From NCBI GenBank assembly GCA_005502805.1, contig SCMY01000002.1:1-64000 (forward strand): a stretch of 64,000 nt of DNA, given 5' to 3'. The notes below the pieces were generated by a model that did no database searches, had not been told where the DNA came from, and was given only the letters and a program-made list of their open reading frames with translations. The position numbers and the translations under genes are program-made. The stretch is from Rhizobiales bacterium 2SD. GTDB lineage: Bacteria > Pseudomonadota > Alphaproteobacteria > Rhizobiales > Beijerinckiaceae. Shown piece by piece: positions 7,971 to 15,126 of this stretch. Positions within the stretch are counted from its first letter, which is position 1. Each line of letters begins with the position of its first letter.

Positions 7971-8290
7971 AGCCCGCCCCTCCGCTCGTATTGGCGCAGG
8001 CGCGCCAGGCGCTGGAAGGTCGGGGTGAAGGGCCGGCGCAGCTCGGCGTCGCCAGCGACGGTGGTGGTGATCCTGATCACCCCCTCGCCATGGTCGTGGC
8101 GCATCAGCCAGCCGAGCTTGACGCAATTGTCGACGACGGCGCGCGAAAAGCTCTTCACCGGCTGGTCGCGCAGGCCAGGGGTACGCAGAACTAATGTCCC
8201 CCGGATCTCGTGCAGCTGGTTGTTGCGCGCGGCGATCATCGCCAGCGCCTGCTTTTCCGTGCGACGGCACGGCTCCCTGTCGTAGCTCAT
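7967..8290 (-). CDS. Hypothetical protein, possible winged-helix
   Basis: 107 aa. The helical N-terminus is followed by LRDQPVKSFSRAVVDNCVKL, a GWLMRHDHGEG turn and a beta-like VIRITTTVAGDAEL. That order resembles a winged-helix domain, but similarity is too weak for a family call. It is coupled to both neighbours (ATGA at 8287-8290 and GTGA at 7967-7970) and precedes the ParB-like gene. Confidence 0.5.
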   Translation of the reverse strand: MSYDREPCRRTEKQALAMIAARNNQLHEIRGTLVLRTPGLRDQPVKSFSRAVVDNCVKLGWLMRHDHGEGVIRITTTVAGDAELRRPFTPTFQRLARLRQYERRGGL

Positions 8291-8604
8291 GGCGTGGTCA
8301 CCTCCGGGCTGGCGCCGCGGCGCAGCAGCCCCTCGAGCGCGAGCAGCGCCGCGCCGAGGGCCATCGCCGTGCGGGTCGGGTCTTTCAGGAAGCGCGGCTC
8401 GCCGACGATCGCGCCCTCGGCGATGCGCAGCAGCTGCGGCAGGGTCAGCGGGTTGATCAGCGTGTGCTGCTTGCCGTCCCTGCGTTCGGAGAGCAGCACC
8501 TTCTGGTCGGCGGTGAGGCCGAGCAGGATCTCGCCGCCCTGCTCGGCCGGGCGCGGCAGCGAGCCGAACACCTGGAACTTGATCTCCTCGGGGGCCTCGC
8601 TCAT
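8287..8604 (-). CDS. Hypothetical phage protein
   Basis: 105 aa. The first half looks like a beta-rich domain (EIKFQVFGSLPRP, KVLLSERRDGKQHTLINP) and the second half is helical and Ala/Leu-rich without a clear membrane segment. It overlaps both adjacent cistrons by 4 bp. No family is recognised. Confidence 0.5.
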   Translation of the reverse strand: MSEAPEEIKFQVFGSLPRPAEQGGEILLGLTADQKVLLSERRDGKQHTLINPLTLPQLLRIAEGAIVGEPRFLKDPTRTAMALGAALLALEGLLRRGASPEVTTP

Positions 8605-8897
8605 TGCAGCGGCCTCCCGTCGGGGGTCGACGGCTTCTGATGCTGCGGCAGGCCGTGGTTCGCCATCTGCTGGGCGAAGAGCTGCAACCCGCTGAGGAAA
8701 TCCATCAGGCCACCGCCCTGCGCCTGGATCTTGCAGGTCAGGGCCGAGGCGCTGATCGCCGAGAGGCTGGTCAGCGTGACGGCGAACACCTGGTCGGCCG
8801 TGAAGCCTTCCTTCTGCACCTGACCGGCGGCATTCGCCACAGCGTCGTTGACCTGCTCGCAGAAGGCCTGGATGCGCTTTCCGGGAACGGTGCTCAT
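8601..8897 (-). CDS. Hypothetical phage protein
   Basis: 98 aa, predicted mostly helical (RIQAFCEQVNDAVANAAGQV), with Ser/Thr-rich and Gly-rich middle parts and a Pro/Gln tail. It overlaps the methyltransferase gene stop as ATGA and the next gene as ATGA, so it belongs to the early operon. Function unknown. Confidence 0.5.
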   Translation of the reverse strand: MSTVPGKRIQAFCEQVNDAVANAAGQVQKEGFTADQVFAVTLTSLSAISASALTCKIQAQGGGLMDFLSGLQLFAQQMANHGLPQHQKPSTPDGRPLQ

Positions 8898-9568
8898 GCC
8901 GCCTCTCCCTCGATCAGGGCCGGCGCCGGCCGCGCGAATCGGGCGACGTCGTCGGGCATGGTGAGGGCCTTGCGCTGGCCGGGCGGGATCCAGAACGGCG
9001 GCCGCGGCTCATGGCCATGGCGCCAGCACACCCAGGCGTAATCGGTCGAGGTCTTGCCCTTCGGCTCCCACCGGCCTTTGTGCATGGGCAGGCGCTCGGT
9101 GTAGTAGGCGATCAGATAGGGCGGGAACTCCTGGAACAGCCGGTAGCGGCGCGGACCGTGCAGCCATTGCGTCCGGACCAGCATCGCCGCGCCGCGCCGC
9201 GCCATGGTGATCGCCTTGCGGGCGAAGGCCATGGCCAACGGGAACGGCGGGTTCTCGAAGATCCAGTCGCAGTCCGACCAGTCGTCCTCGCCGAGGAAAT
9301 CGGCGACCGGATAGCCGACGCCGTAATCCTTGATGTCGGCGCAGCGAATGGCGGGGAACGTCTCGCGCAGCGGCTCGGCGAGGTGCCCCTCCCCGGCCGA
9401 CGGCTGGCCGATCGCGTCGTTCCGCCCGGCGCCGAGCAGCGGCAGCGCGACATGCTCGGCGAAGGCGCGCCCGCCCCAAGGCGGCGTCGGGAAGAAGTTG
9501 AGGCTGTCGGCCGGCTCGACGCGGCGCTGCACGACGGCGAGGTTGTGACGGCGCGCGAACCCTACCAC
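8894..9568 (-). CDS. Phage DNA adenine methyltransferase-like protein
   Basis: 224 aa starting with GTG. FFPTPPW (about residues 25-31) is typical of phage SAM-dependent DNA methyltransferases, PSAGEGHL (about 56-63) is a motif I-like SAM-binding loop, and ENPPF (about 105-109) is the catalytic NPPY/F motif of N6-adenine enzymes. It is likely an orphan methylase protecting the element from host restriction or marking its DNA, since no cognate nuclease lies nearby. It overlaps the upstream small membrane protein gene by 7 bp. The recognition sequence cannot be read from the gene. Confidence 0.72.
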   Translation of the reverse strand: MVGFARRHNLAVVQRRVEPADSLNFFPTPPWGGRAFAEHVALPLLGAGRNDAIGQPSAGEGHLAEPLRETFPAIRCADIKDYGVGYPVADFLGEDDWSDCDWIFENPPFPLAMAFARKAITMARRGAAMLVRTQWLHGPRRYRLFQEFPPYLIAYYTERLPMHKGRWEPKGKTSTDYAWVCWRHGHEPRPPFWIPPGQRKALTMPDDVARFARPAPALIEGEAA

Positions 9569-9756
9569 GGCGCCCTCCCGCGCCGGCTGGCGCAGAATTC
9601 GGCGTCGTGGTCGGCCAGCGTCAGCGCCGCGATCGTCAGCAGCGCGCCGAACAGCGCGACGTCGAGCTGCAGCTCATAGGCGGCGATGCCGGTTCCGCCG
9701 GCGAACAGGCCGGTGCAGACCAGGGCCAGCCGCCCGAATACGCTCATCGTCTTCAT
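9562..9756 (-). CDS. Small membrane protein
   Basis: 64 aa from the ATG at 9756, which has an excellent ribosome binding site (GGGAGAGGGG). Two hydrophobic helices are visible (FGRLALVCTGLFAGGTGIAA and LDVALFGALLTIAALTLA), followed by a charged tail. An in-frame ATG at 9816 would add 20 charged residues and overlap the upstream gene by 11 bp; the Shine-Dalgarno sequence favours the shorter form. Function unknown. Confidence 0.5.
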   Translation of the reverse strand: MKTMSVFGRLALVCTGLFAGGTGIAAYELQLDVALFGALLTIAALTLADHDAEFCASRRGRAPW

Positions 9757-9805
9757 CGTCCCCTCTCCCTCCTGCGGCGCGTCGTCCTCGCGCCTGGTGA
9801 AATCG

Positions 9806-10468
9806 TCACGCGGCATGGCCGGTCACCGCGCGGGCGCAGCGCTCGATCAGCGCGTCGATGGCCGGGTCGTCGCGCAGGTCCTCGATGGTCTTGAGGCCGA
9901 GGCACACCGCCGCCGGCGTCAGGCCGACGGCTCGCGCCAGCACGCGCTGCTGCACGCCCAGCGAGATGTTGGTCAGGTAGATCGCGAGCTGCCGGGCCCG
10001 GGCCGTGGCGCGCCAGGCGGCGTCGGCCGTCTTCCCGGCCCGCGGGTCGGCGGCGCGCACCGCCGCGACGTCGAGCCCCTGCTCGGTGCAGACCGCGGCG
10101 AGGAAGCCGCCATAGGTCGCGCCCACCAGCGCGGCGAGCATGGCCTCGTCCTGCCGCTGGCCCTCGCGCAGCCGCCGCAAGGCCGAGGCCAGGCGCGACA
10201 GCACCGCCTCGGAAGCGCGCGACGGGTCGGCCGCGATCTTGCGGTACCAGGAGCTGGCGACGGCCGCCTCGGCCGCCAGCCGGTCGATCGACAAGCCGGC
10301 GTTCCGGCGCACCTGCTCGATCGCCTTCATCCGGGCGACGCGCACCGGCTCGGGGAGCGGCGCGCTTAATTTAGGAGCGCTACCAAAACCCGAATCACCT
10401 GCCCCCGATCGGGCGATGACGATGGCCGAGGCGGTCGCGGCCCGGGCGGCGAGCAGGAGCCGGGTCAC
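9806..10468 (-). CDS. DnaA domain IV-like DNA-binding protein
   Basis: 220 aa from GTG 10468, overlapping the upstream stop as GTGA. Residues about 57-80 (LSIDRLAAEAAVASSWYRK) resemble a helix-turn-helix. Residues about 158-210 (ARQLAIYLTNISLG, then LARAVGLTPAAVCLGLKTIEDLRDDP) follow the pattern of the DNA-binding domain IV of DnaA, including the alphaproteobacterial variant ending in E-RRDDP. No AAA+ ATPase domain is present, so it is not a full DnaA. Such proteins may recognise DnaA-box-like sites as regulator or replication initiator of the element; the heptamer cluster at 904-1153 is a candidate target. Confidence 0.6.
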   Translation of the reverse strand: MTRLLLAARAATASAIVIARSGAGDSGFGSAPKLSAPLPEPVRVARMKAIEQVRRNAGLSIDRLAAEAAVASSWYRKIAADPSRASEAVLSRLASALRRLREGQRQDEAMLAALVGATYGGFLAAVCTEQGLDVAAVRAADPRAGKTADAAWRATARARQLAIYLTNISLGVQQRVLARAVGLTPAAVCLGLKTIEDLRDDPAIDALIERCARAVTGHAA

Positions 10469-10701
10469 TGGTCGGCCTCGAATTCGACCAGCTCGACGAA
10501 GCGCTCGCCGAAAGCCATCTCCGGCAGCTCGGCCGGCTTGAGCTGCCACCAGATCCGCAGCGTGTTGAACTGCGTGACGATGGCATAGGCGACGATGCGC
10601 GGTCGCGGCTTCGCCTCGGCCGGCCGGCCGTCGTCGCAGGCGATCGCGGCCTTCGCCTCCTGATGCGCCGCGCAGCTGAACAGGGTCCGCCCGGGCTTCA
10701 T
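10465..10701 (-). CDS. Hypothetical phage protein
   Basis: 78 aa (MKPGRTLFSCAAHQEAK ...). Two Cys in the first 25 residues and a conserved-looking FNTLRIWWQLKPAELP segment are visible. It starts at an ATGA overlap with the upstream gene and ends in a GTGA overlap with the DnaA-like gene. A much longer frame running through it from 11313 is rejected because of these overlaps. No family is recognised. Confidence 0.5.
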   Translation of the reverse strand: MKPGRTLFSCAAHQEAKAAIACDDGRPAEAKPRPRIVAYAIVTQFNTLRIWWQLKPAELPEMAFGERFVELVEFEADQ

Positions 10702-11213
10702 GACGAGGTTGCCTCGTCGGCGCGAGCCGCCCAGCCGGAGATCTCGTCGCCGAGACGAGCGTCCATCTGCTCTTCGGTTTCGGGCCAAAGGTGGAGATCG
10801 TGGACGAGGCGGACGTAGACTTGGTGCCACCACTCGCGGATCAGCTGGTCGGGATGCTTGTAGCCGACGATCTCGGCCGCGTGCATGAAGTGCAGCTGGA
10901 AGTGGTGCGGCAGCTCGTCGACGCTCTGCAGGTACTGCCCGACCAGGCCGTTCATCTGGTCGCGCCAGTCGTGCTCGAGCGTCGTCGGCCCGTAGCTCGT
11001 CCCGGTGAAGCCACCACCGCCGAAGGCGTAGGGCGTCGTCAGCACGATCCCGTCTAGCGCCGAGACGAGCACGCAGCGCCGGTACCAGCGCAGCAGGTAC
11101 TTGACGGGATGATATTTCGAGATCCCGTCCGGCCCGCGCACAGAGCCGATCAGCACGGACTGCTGCATGATGGTGAGCTGGTTGACCCAATCCTGCGTAG
11201 CGGTTCGGCTCAC
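10698..11213 (-). CDS. Conserved hypothetical phage early protein
   Basis: 171 aa from GTG 11213 (GTGA overlap). The N-terminus contains LTIMQQSVLIGSVRGPDG, then YHPVKYLLRWYRRCVLVSAL. I recall similar proteins in other alphaproteobacterial prophages, always unnamed. It is rich in His, Trp and Tyr (HHFQLHFMHAAEIVGYKH), which could be a metal or nucleotide site. The coupled position near the start of the early operon suggests expression right after derepression. Function unknown. Confidence 0.55.
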   Translation of the reverse strand: MSRTATQDWVNQLTIMQQSVLIGSVRGPDGISKYHPVKYLLRWYRRCVLVSALDGIVLTTPYAFGGGGFTGTSYGPTTLEHDWRDQMNGLVGQYLQSVDELPHHFQLHFMHAAEIVGYKHPDQLIREWWHQVYVRLVHDLHLWPETEEQMDARLGDEISGWAARADEATSS

Positions 11214-11467
11214 GACAACAGCCCTCCCTGTTGGCGCACCTGGTCGGCGCGCTCGGCCCGCAGCTGCTCGATGAGGCCAAGCGCCTGGGCGCTCCCCCAC
11301 AGACAGCGCGCATCCTGTTTGAGGTCGGCGGCGTCGACCTGGCGCGCGATCGTCAGCGTGCGGGCGTCGACGCCGCAGAAGAGAAAGCCTCGGAACGCGA
11401 CTTGAGGCAGTTGGGCCGGCGAGAGATGAGGAACCGGCCGGGGGGATAGGGCGAGCACGCAGGTCAT
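11210..11467 (-). CDS. Hypothetical phage protein
   Basis: 85 aa. The region CGVDARTLTIARQVDAADLKQ, joined by a short loop to ARCLWGSAQALGLIEQLRAE, looks helical. The first 20 residues are Pro-rich. It overlaps the Cro-like gene (ATGA at 11464-11467) and the next gene (GTGA). It is the second gene of the early operon. No family is recognised. Confidence 0.5.
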   Translation of the reverse strand: MTCVLALSPRPVPHLSPAQLPQVAFRGFLFCGVDARTLTIARQVDAADLKQDARCLWGSAQALGLIEQLRAERADQVRQQGGLLS

Positions 11468-11664
11468 GCCGCGCGCTCCAAATCGCGCTGGGCGATCGCG
11501 TCGAGGGCCTGCGCCAGCTTCTTGAGCGTGTTGACGGTGGTGTTCGCGCCGGGCTGCTTCGCGCGGCTATAGGTATGCGGGTTGATCCCCGCCTCCTCGC
11601 ACAGCTCTTTCTGCTTCAGACGTGCGCGAACGCGCGCCGCCTCGATCTGAGACATCGTCAGCAT
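11464..11664 (-). CDS. Cro-like XRE-family regulator
   Basis: 66 aa. A canonical helix-turn-helix spans about residues 6-45 (IEAARVRARLKQKELCEEAG, then INPHTYSRAK), and little else is present, as in phage Cro proteins. AAGGA precedes the ATG. It is the first gene of the leftward early operon and faces the repressor gene across a 121-bp control region containing overlapping palindromes. By analogy with lambda-type switches it would repress the repressor promoter and commit to the lytic programme; this is inferred from position and fold. Confidence 0.75.
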   Translation of the reverse strand: MLTMSQIEAARVRARLKQKELCEEAGINPHTYSRAKQPGANTTVNTLKKLAQALDAIAQRDLERAA

Positions 11665-11699
11665 GGGTTCCTTGACCGCGAATCACTGCTGGGCTTCTA

Positions 11700-11728
11700 T
11701 GCACATCCTTGTGCAAATTTATTTGCAC
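11700..11728. promoter_or_regulatory. Operator palindromes in the divergent switch region
   Basis: Two overlapping palindromes share the half-site GTGCA: TGCACATCCTTGTGCA (11700-11715) and the near-perfect GTGCAAATTTATTTGCAC (11711-11728). A TTGACG -35-like hexamer for the leftward promoter (11729-11734, minus strand) abuts the second one. The site lies between the cro-like gene and the repressor gene and is the probable repressor/Cro operator. Confidence 0.75.
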
Positions 11729-11785
11729 CGTCAAGCACTCGGAATGTTTGTGAGTTGCATATCGTTGCGGCGCAATATCCCGCTC

Positions 11786-12433
11786 ATGAGCACCATGCGG
11801 GATGCACAGATTGCCTGGGTGAAGGCGGTGGCAGCCTACAAGGGCTGGTCGCTAAGCCGCTGGGCCAAGCGTACGCGCATGGGCGACGGCGAGAGCTCGC
11901 TGGCGCCTTCGACGCTGACCCGCTTCGTCAACGATCCCGACGCCACGCACGAGTTGATGGATGCGACGATCGTCGCCCTGGCTGAATCCGCCGGCGTGGA
12001 GCCGATGGTACTGCCGGGATCGCGCCGGCCGTCAAACCTCGCCGAGCCAGATGCCGCGCCCTATACCGCCAACGCCGTCGCCGACGACTATGTCCGCGAG
12101 CAGGTCGAGGCCTTCAAACGGCGCGGCAACGCCTTCTCGCCCATGGTGATGCGCACCCGAGCGCTCGAGCATGCCGGCTACCTACCCGGCGACGTGCTGA
12201 TCGTCGATTTGAACGCGAAACCGCAGCCGGACGACGTGGTTTGCGCCCAGGTCTACGATTGGAGCGGCGATCGCGCCGAGACAGTGATCCGGATCATGCA
12301 GTCGCCCTATCTGGTCGCAGCGAGCTCGGATTCGAAGCTGCTCAAGCCGCTCGTCGTCGACGACGAGGCGGTGATCATCAAAGGCGTGGTGGTGCATTCG
12401 ATGCGCCCGCGCCGCGTCGCCGTCGCAGCGTGA
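11786..12433 (+). CDS. Prophage repressor, S24/LexA fold, probably non-cleavable
   Basis: 215 aa from ATG 11786 (ATG 11795 is an alternative; no clear Shine-Dalgarno, so translation may be leaderless). A helix-turn-helix region covers about residues 18-60. Residues about 106-205 have the S24 peptidase fold, with GYLPGDVLIVD and VIIKGVVV in their usual places. The catalytic Ser of the GDSM-type motif is replaced (TRAL, about 124-127), and the usual Lys of the VKR strand is Ile/Arg (VIRI). RecA-stimulated self-cleavage is therefore unlikely. It should maintain lysogeny by binding the TGCAC/GTGCA palindromes upstream. Confidence 0.75.
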   Translation: MSTMRDAQIAWVKAVAAYKGWSLSRWAKRTRMGDGESSLAPSTLTRFVNDPDATHELMDATIVALAESAGVEPMVLPGSRRPSNLAEPDAAPYTANAVADDYVREQVEAFKRRGNAFSPMVMRTRALEHAGYLPGDVLIVDLNAKPQPDDVVCAQVYDWSGDRAETVIRIMQSPYLVAASSDSKLLKPLVVDDEAVIIKGVVVHSMRPRRVAVAA

Positions 12434-12705
12434 GGCGCGACTACGGCGTCATCGCGATCGCCGCGCTTGTCGCAATCGGCCTGCTGTTCGAATTCACCCC
12501 GCCGATCGGACGCGCGATCTCGTCGCTGGCAGGCTACCTGACCCTCGTCGTCGTTCCGCTCGGGCTCGCCTACGTCTGCCTCACGCAGGTGCAGTCGCGT
12601 AACGAAGCGATCTATGTCGGGCTGCTAGGCACGATCCTGACCGCCATCCTGATGTTCCCCTTCGATTTTGCACGGGCTCTAAGGCAGGGGTTCGGCGGCG
12701 AATAG
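12430..12705 (+). CDS. Small membrane protein co-transcribed with the repressor
   Basis: 91 aa from GTG 12430, overlapping the repressor stop as GTGA. Three hydrophobic segments are visible: VIAIAALVAIGLLF, LAGYLTLVVVPLGLAYVCL and AIYVGLLGTILTAILMF. Because it would be made together with the repressor in the lysogen, a superinfection-exclusion role in the inner membrane is possible; this is inferred from context only. No family is recognised. Confidence 0.55.
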   Translation: MRRDYGVIAIAALVAIGLLFEFTPPIGRAISSLAGYLTLVVVPLGLAYVCLTQVQSRNEAIYVGLLGTILTAILMFPFDFARALRQGFGGE

Positions 12706-12711
12706 ACCCCT

Positions 12712-12748
12712 TGCACGTCATGCACATTCCTGTGCATATCTATGTGCA
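12712..12748. promoter_or_regulatory. Second operator array before the Xis-like gene
   Basis: TGCACATTCCTGTGCA (12721-12736) matches the switch-region palindrome at 11700 in both half-sites and part of the spacer. It overlaps TGCATATCTATGTGCA (12733-12748), and another TGCAC half-site lies at 12712. The array ends at the AGGAGG ribosome binding site (12748-12753) of the next gene, so bound repressor would block transcription or translation of the Xis/integrase genes. Confidence 0.75.
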
Positions 12749-12758
12749 GGAGGATGCA

Positions 12759-13058
12759 ATGATGTCGCCGACCTATTCACCTGCCGAGCTCGCCGCCCTG
12801 CTGCGCTTCCGCAGCGAGGCGGCCTTCCGCCGGCGCTGGCGCCGGCTCGTCGCCGCGCATGGCTTCCCGCCGCCGCTGCCGGGCTGCAACCTGGTCTGGT
12901 CGCGGCTTCTCGTCGATGCCTGGATCGAGGCCGGCGGCCTGCCGGCGCAGGAAGCCCCTGGGAGCGCCGAGGAGGCGCTCGTCGCGCCACGGCGGACCAA
13001 GCTCGTCGAGCGCCAGCGCGAGGCGCTGGAAGCCCGCTACACCGCGAGGGCGGCATGA
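12759..13058 (+). CDS. AlpA/excisionase-like DNA-binding protein
   Basis: 99 aa starting MMSPTYSPAEL at ATG 12759, five bases after a perfect AGGAGG. An upstream in-frame ATG at 12711 is rejected because it would place the operator inside the gene. The N-terminal YSPAELAALLRFRSEAAFRRR pattern resembles the winged-helix of AlpA/MerR-type excisionases, which bind beside att sites and bias the integrase towards excision. Its place ahead of the integrase and under an operator like that of the main switch fits this role. Confidence 0.55.
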   Translation: MMSPTYSPAELAALLRFRSEAAFRRRWRRLVAAHGFPPPLPGCNLVWSRLLVDAWIEAGGLPAQEAPGSAEEALVAPRRTKLVERQREALEARYTARAA

Positions 13059-13240
13059 GCCGGAACCCTCTCGCCGAGCGGACCGACGAGCAGCTGCAGG
13101 CCGAGTACTGGGCCTGGCACGACGCGGTCATCACCAGCAGCGTCAGGGCGTGGATCGACTACGCCGACGACAAGCGCAATCGCATCACGATCGAGCTGCG
13201 CCGCCGCGGCACCAAGGTGCTCACGTGGAGGGCGGCATGA
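13055..13240 (+). CDS. Hypothetical small phage protein
   Basis: 61 aa, acidic and helical (ERTDEQLQAEYWAWHDAV), then WIDYADDKRNRITIELRRRG. It overlaps the Xis-like gene and the next small gene by ATGA on both sides, supporting expression as one cistron series. Function unknown. Confidence 0.5.
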   Translation: MSRNPLAERTDEQLQAEYWAWHDAVITSSVRAWIDYADDKRNRITIELRRRGTKVLTWRAA

Positions 13241-13368
13241 GCACGCACGATCCCAAGGACGATTCGGGTTTTGCCGGCTTCGCCATCCTCGCCGTCGTCG
13301 CGATCGGCGCGGTCATTGGCATGTTCGGGGCGTTCGTGATCCTCGGACTGCGGATGATCCAGCCGTGA
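13237..13368 (+). CDS. Tiny membrane protein
   Basis: 43 aa starting at an ATGA overlap. A short hydrophilic N-terminus (MSTHDPKDDSGF) is followed by one long transmembrane helix (AGFAILAVVAIGAVIGMFGA). Its presence is supported by coupling and composition. Function unknown. Confidence 0.45.
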   Translation: MSTHDPKDDSGFAGFAILAVVAIGAVIGMFGAFVILGLRMIQP

Positions 13369-13454
13369 GCCCCTTCCTGATCGGCCCGGCGCCGCTGCGC
13401 CCACTCTGCCTGCTGCTGGCGGCGATCGCCGTGCTCGCCGCCCTTTTCGCCTGA
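13365..13454 (+). CDS. Possible 29-aa membrane peptide
   Basis: A GTG at 13365 overlaps the previous stop (GTGA) and opens a 29-codon frame ending in a hydrophobic helix (LCLLLAAIAVLAALFA). The coupling pattern fits the neighbouring genes, but the length makes it uncertain. Confidence 0.3.
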   Translation: MSPFLIGPAPLRPLCLLLAAIAVLAALFA

Positions 13455-13499
13455 AACTGGACAAGCCGCCGCTTTCCGAATCTCAATGAGGGGATTTCC

Positions 13500-14783
13500 A
13501 TGCAGGGACGAGGCATGGCCCGCAAGCTTATCCGCATCGACTATGTGTCGCTGCGCCCGCGTTTGGACGAGCGCGGCCGCGAGACCTACCGGCCGCGCTT
13601 CGAGCCGGGCCCGGGCGTGCGCGCCCTCGGCTACACCGGCTTCGATCTCAAGAACGCCGACGGCTCCTGGTACAGCCTCGAGCAGTGCATCACCTGGTCG
13701 CGCGAGAAAAGCGATGAGATCGATGGTCGGCGCAAGGCCAAGGCCGCCGGCAGGCGGCTGAAGAAGCCGCAGCGCGGCGGGCCGGTCTACACCCTGCAGG
13801 ATCTGTTCGAGGATCTGTTCCTGTCGCCCAAGTTCAAGGGCGGCGCCGAGCTCGCCCGGCCGGGCAAGGCGAAGCCGCGCAAGCCGCTGGCGCCGAAGAC
13901 GATCCGGGATTACCGCAACAAGGCCGACGCCCTCATCGCCTTCGATCCGGATCTCGCCGGCACGGCGATCGCCGCCTTGACGCCGCCGATACTGATCGGC
14001 CTGCACGAGAAGCTCTGGTCGGCCAAGGGCCATCACATGGCCAACGGCATCATGGCGGTGCTGCGCCTCGGCCTGACCTACGCCAGGCGTCACGGAAAGC
14101 TGGCGATCAACCCGGCGCTCGGCCTCGGCCTCGAGACGCCGGAGGCCCGCCTGCGCATCGGCACGATCCCGGAGATCGAGCACCTGGTGAAGGCGGCCGA
14201 CCTGAGCGGGCACGAGGAAGTCGGCGACAGCATCATGCTCGGCATCTTCACCGGCCAGCGCCAGGCCGACCGTTTCGCCATGCTCGATGCCGGCGCCTCT
14301 GAAGGCTGGCGCAAACTGCGCCAGTCGAAAACGGGCGCCGTCGTCGCCGTGCCCGACGCACCGCAGCTCGCCGCGCGCCTCAGCGCCGCCCGCGAGCGCC
14401 GCGAGAAGGCCAAGGTCAAGGCCGCCAACATCATCATCAATCCGAAGACGGGCAAGCCGCACGCCACGAGCTCCTACAACAAGCGCTTTCGCGCCGTGCG
14501 CGACGCCGCCGTCGCCGGCATCAAGTCGAAGGATGGCGGCAAGGAGCTGCTGGCGCCGCTGGAGAGCCTGGCCGATTTCAACGACCAGGACCTGCGCGAC
14601 ACGGCCGTGACCTGGCTGGCAGATGCCGGCTGCACCGTGCCGGAGATCTGCAGCATCACCGGCCATGACGAGCAGACGGTCTACGCCATCCTCAAGCACT
14701 ATCTCGCCCGCTCGGCCGACCAGGCCGAACGCGCGATCGGCAAGCTGGTGACCTGGCTCGAGGCGAAGGGAGCGACGCTGTAA
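13500..14783 (+). CDS. int: Tyrosine recombinase (phage integrase)
   Basis: 427 aa, with GAGGGG six bases before the ATG. The N-terminal about 130 residues include an arm-type DNA-binding region rich in Arg and Lys. A core-binding SAM-like domain (about 130-215) precedes the catalytic domain. Active-site residues seen: R254 (TGQRQADR), K277 (SKTG), R366 (DLRDT), H389 (ITGHDE) and nucleophile Y401 (KHYL). The His of the HxxR box is Gln363 (QDLR), a known tolerated variation. It lies near the tRNA-Lys target and would catalyse integration and excision at the tRNA 3' end. Confidence 0.93.
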   Translation: MQGRGMARKLIRIDYVSLRPRLDERGRETYRPRFEPGPGVRALGYTGFDLKNADGSWYSLEQCITWSREKSDEIDGRRKAKAAGRRLKKPQRGGPVYTLQDLFEDLFLSPKFKGGAELARPGKAKPRKPLAPKTIRDYRNKADALIAFDPDLAGTAIAALTPPILIGLHEKLWSAKGHHMANGIMAVLRLGLTYARRHGKLAINPALGLGLETPEARLRIGTIPEIEHLVKAADLSGHEEVGDSIMLGIFTGQRQADRFAMLDAGASEGWRKLRQSKTGAVVAVPDAPQLAARLSAARERREKAKVKAANIIINPKTGKPHATSSYNKRFRAVRDAAVAGIKSKDGGKELLAPLESLADFNDQDLRDTAVTWLADAGCTVPEICSITGHDEQTVYAILKHYLARSADQAERAIGKLVTWLEAKGATL

Positions 14784-15052
14784 TGGCGCCACGCCGCCGG
14801 CGTTGCCCGCACGCCGAGATCCAGTTCTGCCCGCTCTATGTCGCCGCCCATGGCGCCAGCGGGCTCGGCTGCGACTTCCCGGATCCGGATCATTGCGATT
14901 GGGCCGGCCGGAGCAGTTATCAGGTGGCGATCAAGCGCCTGGCCGAGCATCCCGCCGGCCGCGATGCGATCCTCGCCTGTGATCTGTCCCGCCAGGAGCG
15001 CGACCGCCGCGAGCAGCGCAAGCGCAACCTGCGGCTGAACGGTCTCAACTGA
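14783..15052 (+). CDS. Cys-rich hypothetical protein coupled to integrase
   Basis: 89 aa. The start codon overlaps the integrase stop (TAATG). The N-terminus carries RRRRCPHAEIQFCPLYVAAH, then a Cys in SGLGCDFPDPDHCDW, i.e. several Cys and His that could bind zinc. The C-terminus is a highly charged helix (LSRQERDRREQRKRN). Tight coupling suggests a function linked to recombination or its regulation, but none is known. Confidence 0.55.
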   Translation: MAPRRRRCPHAEIQFCPLYVAAHGASGLGCDFPDPDHCDWAGRSSYQVAIKRLAEHPAGRDAILACDLSRQERDRREQRKRNLRLNGLN

Positions 15053-15067
15053 GCACTGACCCGGCGG

Positions 15068-15108
15068 TTGACTCGCATCGTTATCCGGATTTTGTTCTCG
15101 TCCTGTTC
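15068..15108 (+). promoter_or_regulatory. LexA box (GTTC-N7-GTTC) over a putative promoter
   Basis: GTTCTCGTCCTGTTC (15094-15108) is an exact match to the alphaproteobacterial SOS operator GTTC-N7-GTTC. A TTGACT -35-like hexamer lies at 15068-15073, so the box covers the -10/start region. The ATG of the 77-aa gene follows 18 bp downstream behind GGAG (15115-15118). Chance matches of this motif are about one or two per 64 kb, so the position is what gives it weight. Confidence 0.65.
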
Positions 15109-15126
15109 TCATATGGAGCCGGGACG

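Noticed and set aside
10465..11313. 282-aa minus-strand frame spanning two small phage genes
   Set aside because: The GTGA and ATGA overlaps show two separate cistrons in other frames, and only the last 78 residues look like protein.
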